A stretch of 64,000 nucleotides of DNA from the NCBI RefSeq assembly GCF_000182565.1, contig NW_015971541.1:1479597-1543596 (forward strand). The letters run 5' to 3'. Shown here in pieces: positions 11,348 through 24,050 of the stretch (position 1 is the stretch's first letter; every line of letters starts with the position of its first letter). This DNA is from Spizellomyces punctatus DAOM BR117. Taxonomy: Eukaryota > Chytridiomycota > Chytridiomycetes > Spizellomycetales > Spizellomycetaceae. The notes beneath the pieces were generated by a model. The model worked only from the letters and a program-made list of their open reading frames with translations. It searched no databases and was not told where the DNA came from. Both the position numbers and the translations under genes were made by a program.

Positions 11348-12489
11348 ATGTCGGGCTTCCTCTACGCCCCGGACCCTGGGGTCGCCAGCTTATCCAGGGG
11401 CATCGCTCGGATGTCCCTTGCACCAAACTCCCTACCACCACCGTCCGTCAACCTTGATACCGACCATCAGCTATCTGAGCTCACCACGCGATGCGCCTCG
11501 TTTTTAAAGAGATTTGACGCGTGGGTTCTGGCAAAGAAGAAGGAAATGAGCGATGAAAAATTGGCGCACATAAAAATAATAGACGAACTCAAAGGTATTT
11601 GACGGTCAGGAGAGAGAAAGTGCCGACTTGGTGCTAGCCGCGATGTTATCTACATTGCTCACATCTTGTGTGTTTTTTGCGGCATATCAGAAAAGGAATC
11701 CCAAACAAAAACTCAAATCGAAGTCTACAAAGGCAAAGAATCAGATCTGCAACGAGGTGCGTTTGATCTGTATGTATCTACCATGAGCTAGTATTGACAA
11801 GGCCAATCCAGCATACGAAAAGGAGCGGCAGGAAGCGGAAGACATGGAAGCTGAAGTTACGGACCTCCGAATACAAAAAGATGAGCGGGACGCTACGCGA
11901 GATGAGTTGATGGACCGCGTGCAAGCCATGAAAAACGACATTCGACGGAGGCGAGAAGGTGCAGTGCTGTGGTGAAGGTGAAGCTGAAGTGTTTGGGATT
12001 GCTCGTGAGCCTGACCTCATACCGTCGCGACAGAGCTGAACAAAAAGCGAGAAGCACGATTAAATCAGCACAAAAGAATTCAGCCTGAATTAGAATGCTT
12101 TATGAACAAACTGGCGATGGATGTGAGGGGGCTTCAAAGTATGGAAACCTTATTTCTCCGCCTTTATGTCATGCTGGAGCACTTACGTTGTATCTGTCGT
12201 AGCGGACATGTTGAAGTTTGTCTTTACCCATGTACATCCGCAAGACTGGGAGAAAGAGTACACCTTTAGCATTGATGTGCGAAGAAACGATTACCAAGGT
12301 GCGTGTACAAACAGTTGTTCTGTGCTTTCGAAACCTGTACGTAACTGTCTATCCGTAGTTGTGGAATGTAACCCGGCTGTGTCCAATCTCGACGAGTTGG
12401 TGGAATGGTTGAACAAGACTCGAGATTTCTACACGTTTCTAAAGATGATGCGACGAAGTTTCGTTGAGCTCGCAAAGATCCATCAGTGA
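11348..12489 (+). CDS. SPC25: kinetochore protein SPC25
   Basis: Subunit of the NDC80 complex that links kinetochores to microtubules, pairing with SPC24. Starting at ATG 11348, the N-terminal part is a short unstructured leader followed by a long coiled coil in several exons (SELTTRCASFLKRFDAWVLA, EYEKERQEAEDMEAEVTDLR, ELNKKREARLNQHKRIQPEL). The C-terminal globular RWD-like domain contains the conserved blocks ADMLKFVFTHVHPQDWEKEY, VVECNPAVSNLDELVEWLNK and TRDFYTFLKMMRRSFVELAK up to the stop at 12487-12489. That last block is the SPC25 signature. Convergent with the SIVA-like gene. Confidence 0.92.
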
Positions 12490-12622
12490 TGACGATGACC
12501 CGGTTAACCAAGTTCACGGGGAGGGGAGCCATCCGCGTTAAGTGGACTGCATACAAAATCAACGGATGTTACATGTCGAGTATGTTCATTTCTAAAAATA
12601 TATAGTACATAATATAACTACA

Positions 12623-12639
12623 GGGGGGGGGGGGGGGGG
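12623..12639 (+). repeat. 17-nt poly-G tract
   Basis: An uninterrupted run of 17 G residues between the convergent SPC25 and SIVA-like genes, followed by CCGGGGC. It is the longest homopolymer in the window and may be a sequencing or assembly weak point, or a G-quadruplex-prone site. Confidence 0.95.
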
Positions 12640-12672
12640 CCGGGGCAAGCATTCTCCCTCTCAATTGCTCAT

Positions 12673-13371
12673 CTACCAACTGTTCATGCTCTCTGTAGGT
12701 GAGGTACATAATGTGTCATCTCCTATGTTTGCTTGAAGATCCAACAGTTGATCCTCGGCCATCTTCGCTGCATGATATGCAAAAATATCGCTCTTCTGGC
12801 AGATCATAGCTTATGAAAAATGGCGTAACTACGCTAGAGCGATGTGATTGAATACCACTAGTGTATACTTACTTTGCCACTGAGCACAAACTGCAAAACA
12901 GATCTCCACAGGTATCGCATGCACGTCCGCAATCTTGACACGTCGCGTGCTCGCAAAATGTACATCGTTCGGCTGTTTGCTTCTTGCATTGCTGACACGG
13001 GCCTACGGTGGGTTGTTCTCTTGCGGGACTTGCGGCAGATGTTTTCTGTTGGAATATCTGCCGTTGTCCTCGTGCAAGCAACTTGCGCGTTTTATCTGCC
13101 AAGACGTACATATGAAGATGAATGACGTTATCACGTCTGCAGACCAATGTGCGCAACACTTGAAAACCTTTTCCGCCGACCAGCTACGAAGCATAAAAAG
13201 AAGCGGGCTTACCATGCACTGCATTCCAGTTCACGTCCGCGCGGTGGTATTTCAGCATACTGGCACAGTTCTCTTCAAAAGGGTTGAGACGTTTTCCTTT
13301 ACCCTTGATTGATTTGATGTCCCCATCTTGCTCGGAACGTGGAGCTGCCACTTCAACGACCGCTGTCAACA
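12673..13371 (-). CDS. SIVA-like protein (Cys-rich zinc-binding, CD27-binding family)
   Basis: The central exon reads KTRKLLARGQRQIF followed by a Cys-dense C-terminal domain: CQQCKKQTAERCTFCEH, CQDCGRACDTCGDLFCSLC. This matches the Siva family arrangement, where a helix like KTKRLLFRGAQ precedes a CxxC-rich tail of zinc ligands. The upstream exon gives LNPFEENCASMLKYHRADVN and splices (phase 1, donor GTAAGC) to the kinase-less helix exon. The last exon contributes AEDQLLDLQANIGDDTLC and stops at 12673-12675. Start taken at 13369-13371; an upstream in-frame Met near 13471 is the alternative. In animals Siva is a pro-apoptotic adaptor; its role in a fungus is not known. Confidence 0.7.
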
Positions 13372-13589
13372 TGGAGAGTGTCAAGCGTGAACGTTGGGGC
13401 AAAAAGGTCCGCCAAGACAAAAGTCCGCGCGTTTGCACATTCCATCCATTTGAATGACATTCCAATCTCACGTGCCTTCGGTCTGATGAATTCCCCGCTT
13501 ATTGTCTCACGTGGCCTCCGAGTTGGTCCTCCAACGCATCTTTAAATCCCGTCCCCGCTCCCCGATTTCCGCAGCATTTCCTACCTTGA

Positions 13590-14894
<1,305 letters not shown>

Positions 14895-15063
14895 ATTTTA
14901 CGGGCAACATGAGTAGCAGGAAATCCATCATTATCTAAGAGGTAGCATTACATGATAGATTAGCCGACTTAAAACCTTAAATAGTATATTCCAAGAGCCT
15001 CTTGCATGATAGTAGGAGATATGGATCTATATATACATACTGGCATTGAGACTACTTTTCGTC

Positions 15064-16350
<1,287 letters not shown>

Positions 16351-16536
16351 TGTTGGAAATTGCAATTTCAAGCAAGCCAAAGTAAGAACTCTGGTTTGAG
16401 GGCATAGCATGCTTGTTGCTATGGATACGGACTAAGCCTTCTCGAGAGTGTCCAACGCCAGCATGTCGTGCCAAACTCATTTGCGGGTCAAACATTGGCA
16501 TTTTCGTAGCTATTTTGCCAGCACAAAGGGCCTAAA

Positions 16537-17422
16537 ATGACATCGAAAGCCCTGTGGACATTCAATCTAACTGGTTCGGATACAGTCGCGTAAGTCGCTT
16601 GAACGTTGGTGCGCGGGGCATTTGAGACTTGCTAAACGAGTTTCCACACATCTTCGTCACAGGCGAGGGAACTCGCGAAATACAAAACTTGACCCACCAG
16701 GATTTGCGGAGGCTGTGGCGAATGATGGTGCGAGGATTTCGGTATGTAAGGGATAGACTATCACGATTGCGAACAGCATGTATGGCTGCACACAAGGCCG
16801 TACTTACCGAGCGATGGCAGAGACGAGGAAGCCAAGACGATCAGCAAGAGAAAGAAGTACAAATTGCCAACCTCAAGATGAAGGTAGTTCTCATGCTGCG
16901 ACTGCAAAAACTGGCGTGTTTGTTCATATGATGCCCGTCAACGACAGAAAGCATGGGACGCAGCACTGGCACCTGGGAAGTCAATTCCGATGAACGCCAT
17001 AATGCTGTACATGTCAGGAAACAGCATACAAATTTTCAGCGTGCTGGTCACTGTTATGTTGCTGTGGAACTCGATAAAAGCAATAATGGGTGTCAACACT
17101 GGTAAGAATCAGTCCCTATACCGGAAGAACCAATTCATTAGAAACCAACCTGTTGATTCCAGTTTTCGACCGATTTTCTACAAAATCAACGGAGACACGA
17201 CCACGGGGAATTGCGGCATTGCTAGCACTTTCTAGTGACCCGTTGCTTCTACCAAAGCTTGCCTATATCGTCCTTCAGTTTGGCTGTCTTGCGCTAGGTG
17301 TATGGAAATGTGGGGCAATGGGGTTACTACCAACTGCCCACTCCGATTGGCTAGCGTTTATGGAACCAAAGAAGATTCTGGAGTATGGTGTAGGAGGAAG
17401 CCTAGAGTCGCACACGTCATAA
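16537..17422 (+). CDS. EMC4: ER membrane protein complex subunit 4
   Basis: Subunit of the EMC, the insertase for tail-anchored and multipass proteins in the ER. From ATG 16537: MTSKALWTFNLTGSDTVA spliced to RGNSRNTKLDPPGFAEAVAN, then EVQIANLK, then ARQRQKAWDAALAPGKSIPM (the conserved AWD.AL.P.K block), NAIMLYMSGNSIQIFSVLVT with the first membrane segment, and a last exon LLPKLAYIVLQFGCLALGVW, KCGAMGLLPTAHSDWLAFME, ending ESHTS at 17422. The GNSIQIF and GLLPT.SDWLAF signatures are diagnostic. At least five small introns. Confidence 0.93.
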
Positions 17423-17515
17423 ATCCTTTGTGCAGTTCTCTTGAGATTACAGATTGGCCTTTACAGAACACATCTAACATCTATTGAAAATGGGTCCGTT
17501 TCCAAATGTACATGT

Positions 17516-18191
17516 CTACTGAGTATTCTCTGATTGTCCCGTTACTTCCCAGAAATCTTCCTTGACCTCACCGCGGCAGCCAGCCACCGTACAAGAATGG
17601 GGTGCCTGGTTTGGCGCATAATTTGGCTTCTGCAGTAAACGTAGAGATGTATCTGGGTCTACAAATTCCACACCTTGCTGCAGGAGGTAGTTCATATGCT
17701 TTTGTGATCTGATGTGGTTCTTGTAAGAGCGTGCGCCTAGTGGACTTTCGGTTTTCTACAACTGGAGGGTCAGCTTGACGGACAGGGAGAACGGTACAAT
17801 AACTAAAACATTACCAAGTATCTACCACCACACTCGCAGATCTTGTAGTCAGTGTCCGCATTTTCGCACTTGAAGACCCACGTGCCCCGTAATGTGCCAG
17901 AATCTCTAGGCATAGGGAACAGAGAAGACAAACTCCTCCCCAAGTATCGCCAGTGGATGGTGAGGAAAGGAAGGCAGGAGAGGTGTGCAGGTGCCGCGAG
18001 ACACCTAGATCCGTCGCAATCAATCGGCCGCTTTCGGCACCCGCACTTGAGAAGCTGCGCTACTTTGAGATAACCAGCAACCGGTATCCCTAAAACGCGC
18101 GACTATCAAGAGAACTACTTTTCCAACGGGTTTTGATGAAGGAAATGTCCATCTCAGTCGAGGAGCTGCGGGGAACTCGTTGATGACGCAT
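17516..18191 (-). CDS. orphan protein with atypical C2H2 zinc-finger-like segment
   Basis: Two long exons are clear on the minus strand. The first carries IPVAGYLKVAQLLKCGCRKR and DCDGSRCLAAPAH, then GTWVFKCENADTDYKICECG; after a short intron around 17765-17812 the second carries TESPLGARSYKNHIRSQKHM (a C2H2-like CxC...HxxxxxH arrangement), NYLLQQGVEFVDPDTSLRLL and APHSCTVAGCRGE, ending at a TAG 17516-17518. The 5' end is uncertain: the most consistent start is near 18191 (or Met at 18152), but it needs a very short (about 33 nt) intron ending at the TTTTAG near 18090. I do not recognise the family. Paired Cys and a terminal CxxxxC suggest a metal-binding, possibly nucleic-acid-binding protein. 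Confidence 0.5.
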
Positions 18192-18454
18192 CCGGTTCCA
18201 ACCACTGCTGCGATGAGGTGTCGCATGCCAGAACGCGCGGGTCGTTTGTCTTCTCCAACCCATCCACTTTAAAGGAAAACTCGACCTTTGAAGCAAGTCG
18301 AATTATCAAGAATATCAAGGACGCAACACTCCAAATCCTTTTGGGTGAGATGGCTCTTATGCTATAGGACGCGAGTATCTAGGTCACATGTGGTGAATTA
18401 ACCAGAACGGGGTTTCTCCTAGTGCCTTTTTGAGCAAGAAGAGTTACAAGCATC

Positions 18455-19182
18455 ATGGCAAGTTGTTCATTGACATTGTCATTGTTAGTGCTCGCCTAAC
18501 TGGATTGTTGGAGCTTACTTGTTTTCATCTGAATATAGTCCTTTGATAATGGTCTTCGCATGTTGCCACCCGTGAGTCAGGGATCTGTTTCGCAAACAAA
18601 AGAAGTTGGTCGCAATACGGCATACGGTGTCCACGACACATTGAGAGAAGGGTTCCGAACTGTGCGGAGTGAGATTATTCCAAAGCACCCTGTCGAGAAT
18701 ATTGACTCGCAGGTAAGGGCTTCTGGATAACGAAGGCGGATATTGCTGGAGGCTACAGGCTGTTGATTCGTGTTGTGTTTTAGTGGCAGGAGACCCAAGA
18801 GCAGCTTCGTATGACTATGCACCGAAGGGCATTTGGACTACACGCACCTCTCCGTCTGCAAATGGAAAAGGTGTTGGTATCTCAGGTATGCCGCCGCGGA
18901 ATGCACTTACATGTTGTTGACATATATGTCTCATGGATGTTGGCCATAACAGCCGAGACGCATTCCCGTGCTTCCTGTATCGAATCTAGGTCTGGAAATT
19001 CTGGAGGGGAGGGATCAAACAATTGATTATGAGGATTTCCTTGGAGGTAGGTTTGGCTCACTTGCGATCTACTTTGGACCCAGTTAATGGAATGTGCAAT
19101 TTTGCTAGATCCTCATCTCTCGACGGATATGATGGATCCTCACACTGCTATGGAGCGTGTGCTTGGTCTCGGGCCTTTGTAA
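18455..19182 (+). CDS. UMP1: proteasome maturation factor UMP1/POMP
   Basis: Chaperone of 20S proteasome assembly, trapped and degraded when the proteasome matures. Clear exons: FDNGLRMLPPVSQGSVSQTK, YGVHDTLREGFRTVRSEIIP and KHPVENIDSQ; then WQETQEQLRMTMHRRAFGLH and APLRLQMEKVLVSQ; then RRIPVLPVSNLGLEILEGRD with TIDYEDFLG; then DPHLSTDMMDPHTAMERVLG to the TAA at 19180-19182. The AFGLHAPLRLQME and GRDxTIDYEDFL blocks are the UMP1 signature. The first exon is short and not certain; the ATG at 18455 with a donor a few bases later is the best candidate, leaving an intron that ends at the TATAG near 18540. Confidence 0.88.
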
Positions 19183-19335
19183 GATGGGTCGTATCAAATG
19201 TTGTGTGTGTCAAATAGAGAATCCGCTCAAAACAGCATTGCAGACAGCCTTTTGCGTCGGTGGTGCTTTAGGAACGTGGATGTTATGCAGATGATCCTTG
19301 GAACTGCAGGTTGAAATCTCCTCTCACCCGCCCCT

Positions 19336-19947
19336 TCACAGTTCGAGTTTCTTTATTGCGCCATTAAGTTGCAGCCAATGTCTGTTATAGTACAAGAGAC
19401 ATCCAAGCAAACTAATCGATGCATAGCTCAGTTTGGCCTGAATCACAAAGTATATCCACAAAATCGCTAATCCAGGCGTCTTCAACATGGCCCCAAATGT
19501 TTGATCGTCCTGTGAGAGATGTATCAAAGCGCACCCACTCGCCAGACTCCCCAGCATAAACACTGCCTGTGCCGCTCGCGATTCTTTATATCTCGTCGTA
19601 ATGTATATAAACAGTGCCAGCACTGGCGCCAGTGGTACCTGGCGACTGAGGATGCGGGACCACGTAAACTCTTGAAGAAAGTCGTATTGGAGGTGGACAA
19701 CGTACTCAAGCGTACCGTGTAGCACCGTGAGAGGTATAGTAAGGAGCAAAGCTACCAACACTGTGGGCTCCTCTTCTTGTTTGGAACCGGACCTTTGCTC
19801 CTTTGTGTCTTCCGCTTTGATTTGGTGAAGAACACCAGACTCGTTTATAATCCGCCATTGCTCTTCCTGAGAAAGGTTGACGAGTGGTGGGTTGTCTGAT
19901 ACTTGGTCTGGGCCTTTCTTTTTGGGTTTAACCTGCTTTTTGGCCAT
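19336..19947 (-). CDS. fungal membrane protein, DUF7719-like
   Basis: A single uninterrupted 203-residue frame starting at 19945-19947 (MAKKQVKPKKKGPDQVSDNP). The N-terminus is a basic soluble segment with an acidic/Gln-rich helix (LSQEEQWRIINESGVLHQIK). The C-terminal half has three to four hydrophobic segments: VLVALLLTIPLTVLHGTLEY, PLAPVLALFIYITTRY, AQAVFMLGSLASGCALIHLS and GLAILWIYFVIQAKLSYASI. This layout and the PLTVLHGTLEYVVH block recall the conserved fungal family called DUF7719, of unknown function. Being intronless makes it unusual among its neighbours. Convergent with UMP1, 153 bp apart. Confidence 0.75.
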   Translation of the reverse strand: MAKKQVKPKKKGPDQVSDNPPLVNLSQEEQWRIINESGVLHQIKAEDTKEQRSGSKQEEEPTVLVALLLTIPLTVLHGTLEYVVHLQYDFLQEFTWSRILSRQVPLAPVLALFIYITTRYKESRAAQAVFMLGSLASGCALIHLSQDDQTFGAMLKTPGLAILWIYFVIQAKLSYASISLLGCLLYYNRHWLQLNGAIKKLEL

Positions 19948-22311
19948 TACTAGTCTTCAAGATGTCTCCACAAGGCAACAAGCAGACTGCCATCTATCCA
20001 ATACGTGTGGCGCATGCAAATTCGCTTACGTTGCTCGAGCTGTCTGCTGGTCAGATCTTCTTTGCCGATATGATATTTACAATGGTTTAGGAAAGGACAC
20101 ATTTTGTGCCCATTCTACAATACAACCTAGCGAATTCGTTGCATGCGACGGAGCTCTTGACACGACACTGTGACCCAATTCTTAAAAAAATGACATGAAA
20201 AGCCTCGCCTCGTCCGCTACTGGCAGCTATCTGGATAGTACATGTTACTGTCAAATCATTGGCGGGATGCCCTTTGGAGGATCAACTCCTACTCCTGTCT
20301 ACCAAGCGTCAAGAGTATTTCACGCCTGTCGCTCCTGCTCCCCATCCCAGCTGCGTTCGCGGCGTTAAGTGACTGACAAGATTGGAATGAGATCCGTCAA
20401 TCGAAACAGAGTAGCTGATCTTGCAGGATATAGGACTCTACTTTGAATGGGGAGGTCAGTATCCCCGAAGAAAACATGAGCCTACGACAGTAGACCCGGA
20501 AAATGCATTATCAGCGCGACATTTGTTAATCCTCGTGTTTGCCGAATGAATCACTAGGGAAGACCTCTATCTACTGTCAATGGTAGTCATAAGTGGGTCT
20601 ATAGAAGCAAGTTAACCCACTGCTCCATGAGGATCGCCGGTCCCAAACCTGCTTAATTGGCAGTGCCATCAGTACCGCAGAATACATTCGACCACTAACG
20701 TCACCGTGGACAGCGTCAACTCAAATCCACCTGCTGCACCTTTGACCCTGTACAAAATATAGATGAGATGATTAGCTCTAACTTGCTATGCCTGCAACTG
20801 CCTGGTATTTTCTCTTTTAATATTAACACACGCTGAACTCTTGGAAACACCTTTGATTCATGGGGATGCACACATTTTGGTTTTGCGGGCTGTCAAGCGA
20901 CAGACGCCGTCACTGCGTTCCTCGCCTTTGAAACTGTAACAGACATTGTGAATAACATGTATCTAATCAACAAAATGAAACCGTTCACACCCCGACGACC
21001 TTCCCTTGTGTGCTGCGTAAGGCTCGTTAAAAAAGCTCTTAAAGGCCAGCTTTGACGATCGGTGCTCTTTACCTGATCTAGAAATGCATCCCATGTTTTA
21101 GGGCTCTTTTCTAGCACTGGTGTTTGCGAAAGCTGGCTTACCAATATAGACAAAAGCCAACAACATTTTTGAATGACTCTGATCTTGCTTTGATTCCTCT
21201 TCTTCAGAAGATTGGGCACCAGCCCCCTATTGATTTCCTAAATGCGATTTAGAAGCTCGGTACCGGGATGATGTCATTAGGCACCGCCCTCCTTTAATCC
21301 GGTACAAGTCTCTCTTCGTTGAATCTTTGCCTTGTTCTTCCTGAGTTGACATTGTCATTTGTATTGTTTCTTTTTAGGACGTAAGACGTTTCTTTCCCTT
21401 AGCCAAACCCAAGCAGTGCGCCGCTAATCAAGCAGAGTGGAGACAATTCTAATGTCCCATCATCAGCCGCAGTAATCATCACATTGATGGTGTGTAGCAA
21501 GATATTAGGTAACGTTCTAACTGTATTCAATCCGGGGAATGCCCGGCAGACATACAGAAGGGCCACAAGGTAAAGGGTCGTCTGATGAACACTTTGAAGG
21601 AAAGCAAAGGAATTAAGGGAAAACTTGAAGGAAATTGAGATACAGAAGACAGCGGTTCTGTCGACGAGGACAATGGCTCTAGTGCTGCCAAAGGCGGGAA
21701 ATCGTAAATGTACATTGTCCGTTGATACAGAATACATTGGTGTGTTCATATAGGTGCGCATAATTCACGAATGAGATCCTCTGGAAAACAAAACAATCCG
21801 ACATTTCCACAGTCAACCAACACCGCAACCGTTGCTACCAATAGCTAGCTGCGACAGTATCCTCTCACCGGGAGCCCTCCATTGGACACGTCCCCCCATA
21901 TCTTTCATTCGCCATGTCCTCCCTATCTGACCGACCTCATTTTCCTATCTACTTGGCAGTCATAAAGATGCCTCCTACAAGAAGCACGGTTTTTTCAATT
22001 GCACGTCCATGGGTGTGATCATAACACTGGTAAGATCAAGATTCAGGACAGGTACTGGCGTGGTCCATATAATCTGCGAGAGGACGTTGCCTTGATGCAT
22101 GATTGTTGATACCCATTTTACGGACAACTGAACTTTATTCACTTATACAGGTGAGACAACTTATACAGATGAGACAAATATTTCTGCTGACACTATATAC
22201 ATATGCACTTGGCATGCCACTCTTGCAGTGGAATACAAACAGCCCAGTCGCAGTGTGTGACTTTTTACGGAGAACTCGTGCTGGAGTTTAGCCGGGGCCG
22301 AGCTGGGGAGC
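19948..22311. other. 2.4-kb stretch without a convincing gene
   Basis: No protein family is recognisable on either strand. Minus-strand frames at 20893-21219 (which begins with GTG, not ATG) and 21399-21761 are open for more than 100 codons but lack recognisable domains; the first contains a possible small spliced product (blocks KTWDAFLDQ and SFFNEPYAAHKGR across a GT-AG segment). A 34-codon frame starts at ATG 21914 on the plus strand. All are too weak to call. Base composition is somewhat AT-richer than the gene-dense flanks. Confidence 0.5.
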
Positions 22312-22647
22312 CTAGGAAATTACGTCGTCGTCTTTCTTGGGTGCCGGCGCTGGGGCTTGGGGCTTCGGCGGCGGTACTGCAGCCTTCTTATCCGCTTGAG
22401 GACCCTTCGGCTGTGGGAGCGATGGCGGTACTACTCCAACCTTCTGACCCTTCGGCGCCTTAGTTGCCGCCTTGCCCGTTTGAGGCGCTGGGGGCCTTAC
22501 TACGGGGTTAATAGCAATTTGAGGACCCTTCGGCTGTGGCGGCTGTCCTGCACCCTTCTTAGTCGTTTGAGGCGCAGTCATCGCCGACATGGTCAGCCAG
22601 CCTACAAGGAAGAGCAGCACCATGTAGAGAGTTGAAATGCGGGCCAT
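22312..22647 (-). CDS. small secreted Pro/Lys-rich repeat protein
   Basis: A 111-residue frame starting at 22645-22647. Residues 1-24 (MARISTLYMVLLFLVGWLTM and SAMTA) form a signal peptide with an AxA-type cleavage site. The mature part is low complexity, built from Pro, Gln, Lys, Gly and Ala, with the hexapeptide QPKGPQ twice and related KAPKGQK and PPPKPQAPAPAPKK segments, ending in an acidic KDDDVIS. At DNA level a 21-nt direct repeat lies at 22396-22416 and 22519-22539, 123 nt (41 codons) apart, so the protein grew by internal duplication. No cysteines. No family recognised; cell-wall or extracellular role is a guess. Confidence 0.62.
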   Translation of the reverse strand: MARISTLYMVLLFLVGWLTMSAMTAPQTTKKGAGQPPQPKGPQIAINPVVRPPAPQTGKAATKAPKGQKVGVVPPSLPQPKGPQADKKAAVPPPKPQAPAPAPKKDDDVIS

Positions 22648-24050
22648 CTTGATTGGTTCGTCAGTCGAAATGAGTGCAGGTGGTGGTTGCTTCTGCTGTT
22701 GTTGTCAAAGGTGAATGAGGACGAGTGACAGCAGTGTCTACCGTCTGCTTTTATGCATTTCGGCGATGGACTCTGGAAATGGTCCTTGAAACATCGCTCG
22801 TCAAATCCAAGGTGGAGAAGATTCCATCTGCCAATCCCAGGTGGCAAGATATTCAGGATCTCCTCCAAAGTTCCTATAATACCGATTATTTCATCGTAGG
22901 GCGCGCGGCTAAGCCTGGATTTGTCATTTCGGGGTCCGTTCCCTTTTGCTAGGGACGAGTCCACGGCCAGAGTACTCGAACCAAGTTAGTGGCCATTGTT
23001 ATGTGTATCTTTCCTAGATTATCTTCCATAATCTCCAACAATTATCGGGTAATGATCATAATGGAATTGGCAGAGCTATCCAAAACGGTCCCAAATATGC
23101 GCCCAGTACAGACCCGATCCAATGGGATTATAGAACGCGAACGATGCGCTGCTGGAGGACTACAAGTTTTGTTAATGCTTGTACATGAGACGTTGGGTTT
23201 GAAAGCAGACGAACCCTCATCTGGGGTAGTATAAGCAATTACGCCAGGGAAGAATATGAGCCAGAGAATGTCACATGAAACACAACATAGACCGTTCCTC
23301 CTTATTGACGAGGAAACTATGTGTTCGATAAAATCCGGTGTATGTGGGGTTTTATCGAGTACCTGATTCGTGTTTCTATACGCATATGAGAATACAACTT
23401 TTGTCGATAGGTGAGTAGTATCTCATATTCCGCCCCATTCATATGTAATATTCAATTCAAACCCCTACTTTTAGAATAAATGCGTGACTGTAAACATCTC
23501 CGTGCTCTGAGCCCATAGGACGTATTACAGCCAATGCCGGACATGGTCAACAAATATGAAATCTGACATCCCCCAATTGGATCGAGTTGTGAAGTGCGTG
23601 CACCTGGCGCTTGCTGGCGCCGTAGCAAGTGAGAAAGGAAGTGGCTGCCATTGTCGTTATCTGTATCGGACACGGCTGCGTTGGACCTCTCACGATAGCT
23701 AATACCGGAATCCCCGTCGACATATTTCAAAGGACAGTTAGACAAGTCAAGAGACCCAGGACGGGGACCGCTAACCGGCCGTTCAGATGGGGAATCCGTG
23801 ATCCTTCCCAAATCAAACGAGATGCAGTTCGCCCTTTGTTCTCCATGTCGCGCGAGGCTCAAGCCTCAATTGGGATTTGAGCACAGTCACATTTTATGAT
23901 GGCACAGCGATGGTAAGCCAAGGCCAATAAGCGGGTGAGTCTAAATCTCCACCAGCAAGCTTTCAATGCAAAATACATTTGGTATCACATACAAAATCTC
24001 CCAAATCCATCATTAAATATTCTGAGATATTTGTCTTGGGTAACATTCGA
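22648..24050. other. 1.4-kb stretch without a convincing gene
   Basis: Lies between the secreted-protein start and the kinase stop codon. Open frames at 22602-22964 and 23452-23862 (minus) exceed 100 codons but show no domain, signal peptide or coding-like composition. Nothing else seen. Confidence 0.45.

Noticed and set aside
18470-18484. A 14-mer (TTGACATTGTCATT) repeated at 21346-21359 as a regulatory element.
   Set aside because: Several 14-mer matches are expected by chance in a window this size, and the contexts differ (intron versus intergenic).
20893-21219. 108-codon minus-strand frame as a gene.
   Set aside because: Starts at GTG rather than ATG and shows no domain or signal peptide; possible splice variants are equally weak.
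22920-22960. A CCGTTCCCTTTT(A)GCT motif shared loosely with 32885-32915, and a CCATAT(G/A)ATC motif shared between 22040 and 32955, as possible relics of one mobile element.
   Set aside because: Matches are short and gapped, near what chance gives in 64 kb; no terminal repeats, target-site duplications or transposase were found.
23452-23862. 136-codon minus-strand frame as a gene.
   Set aside because: Composition resembles non-coding DNA, with no recognisable motif or plausible partner exons.
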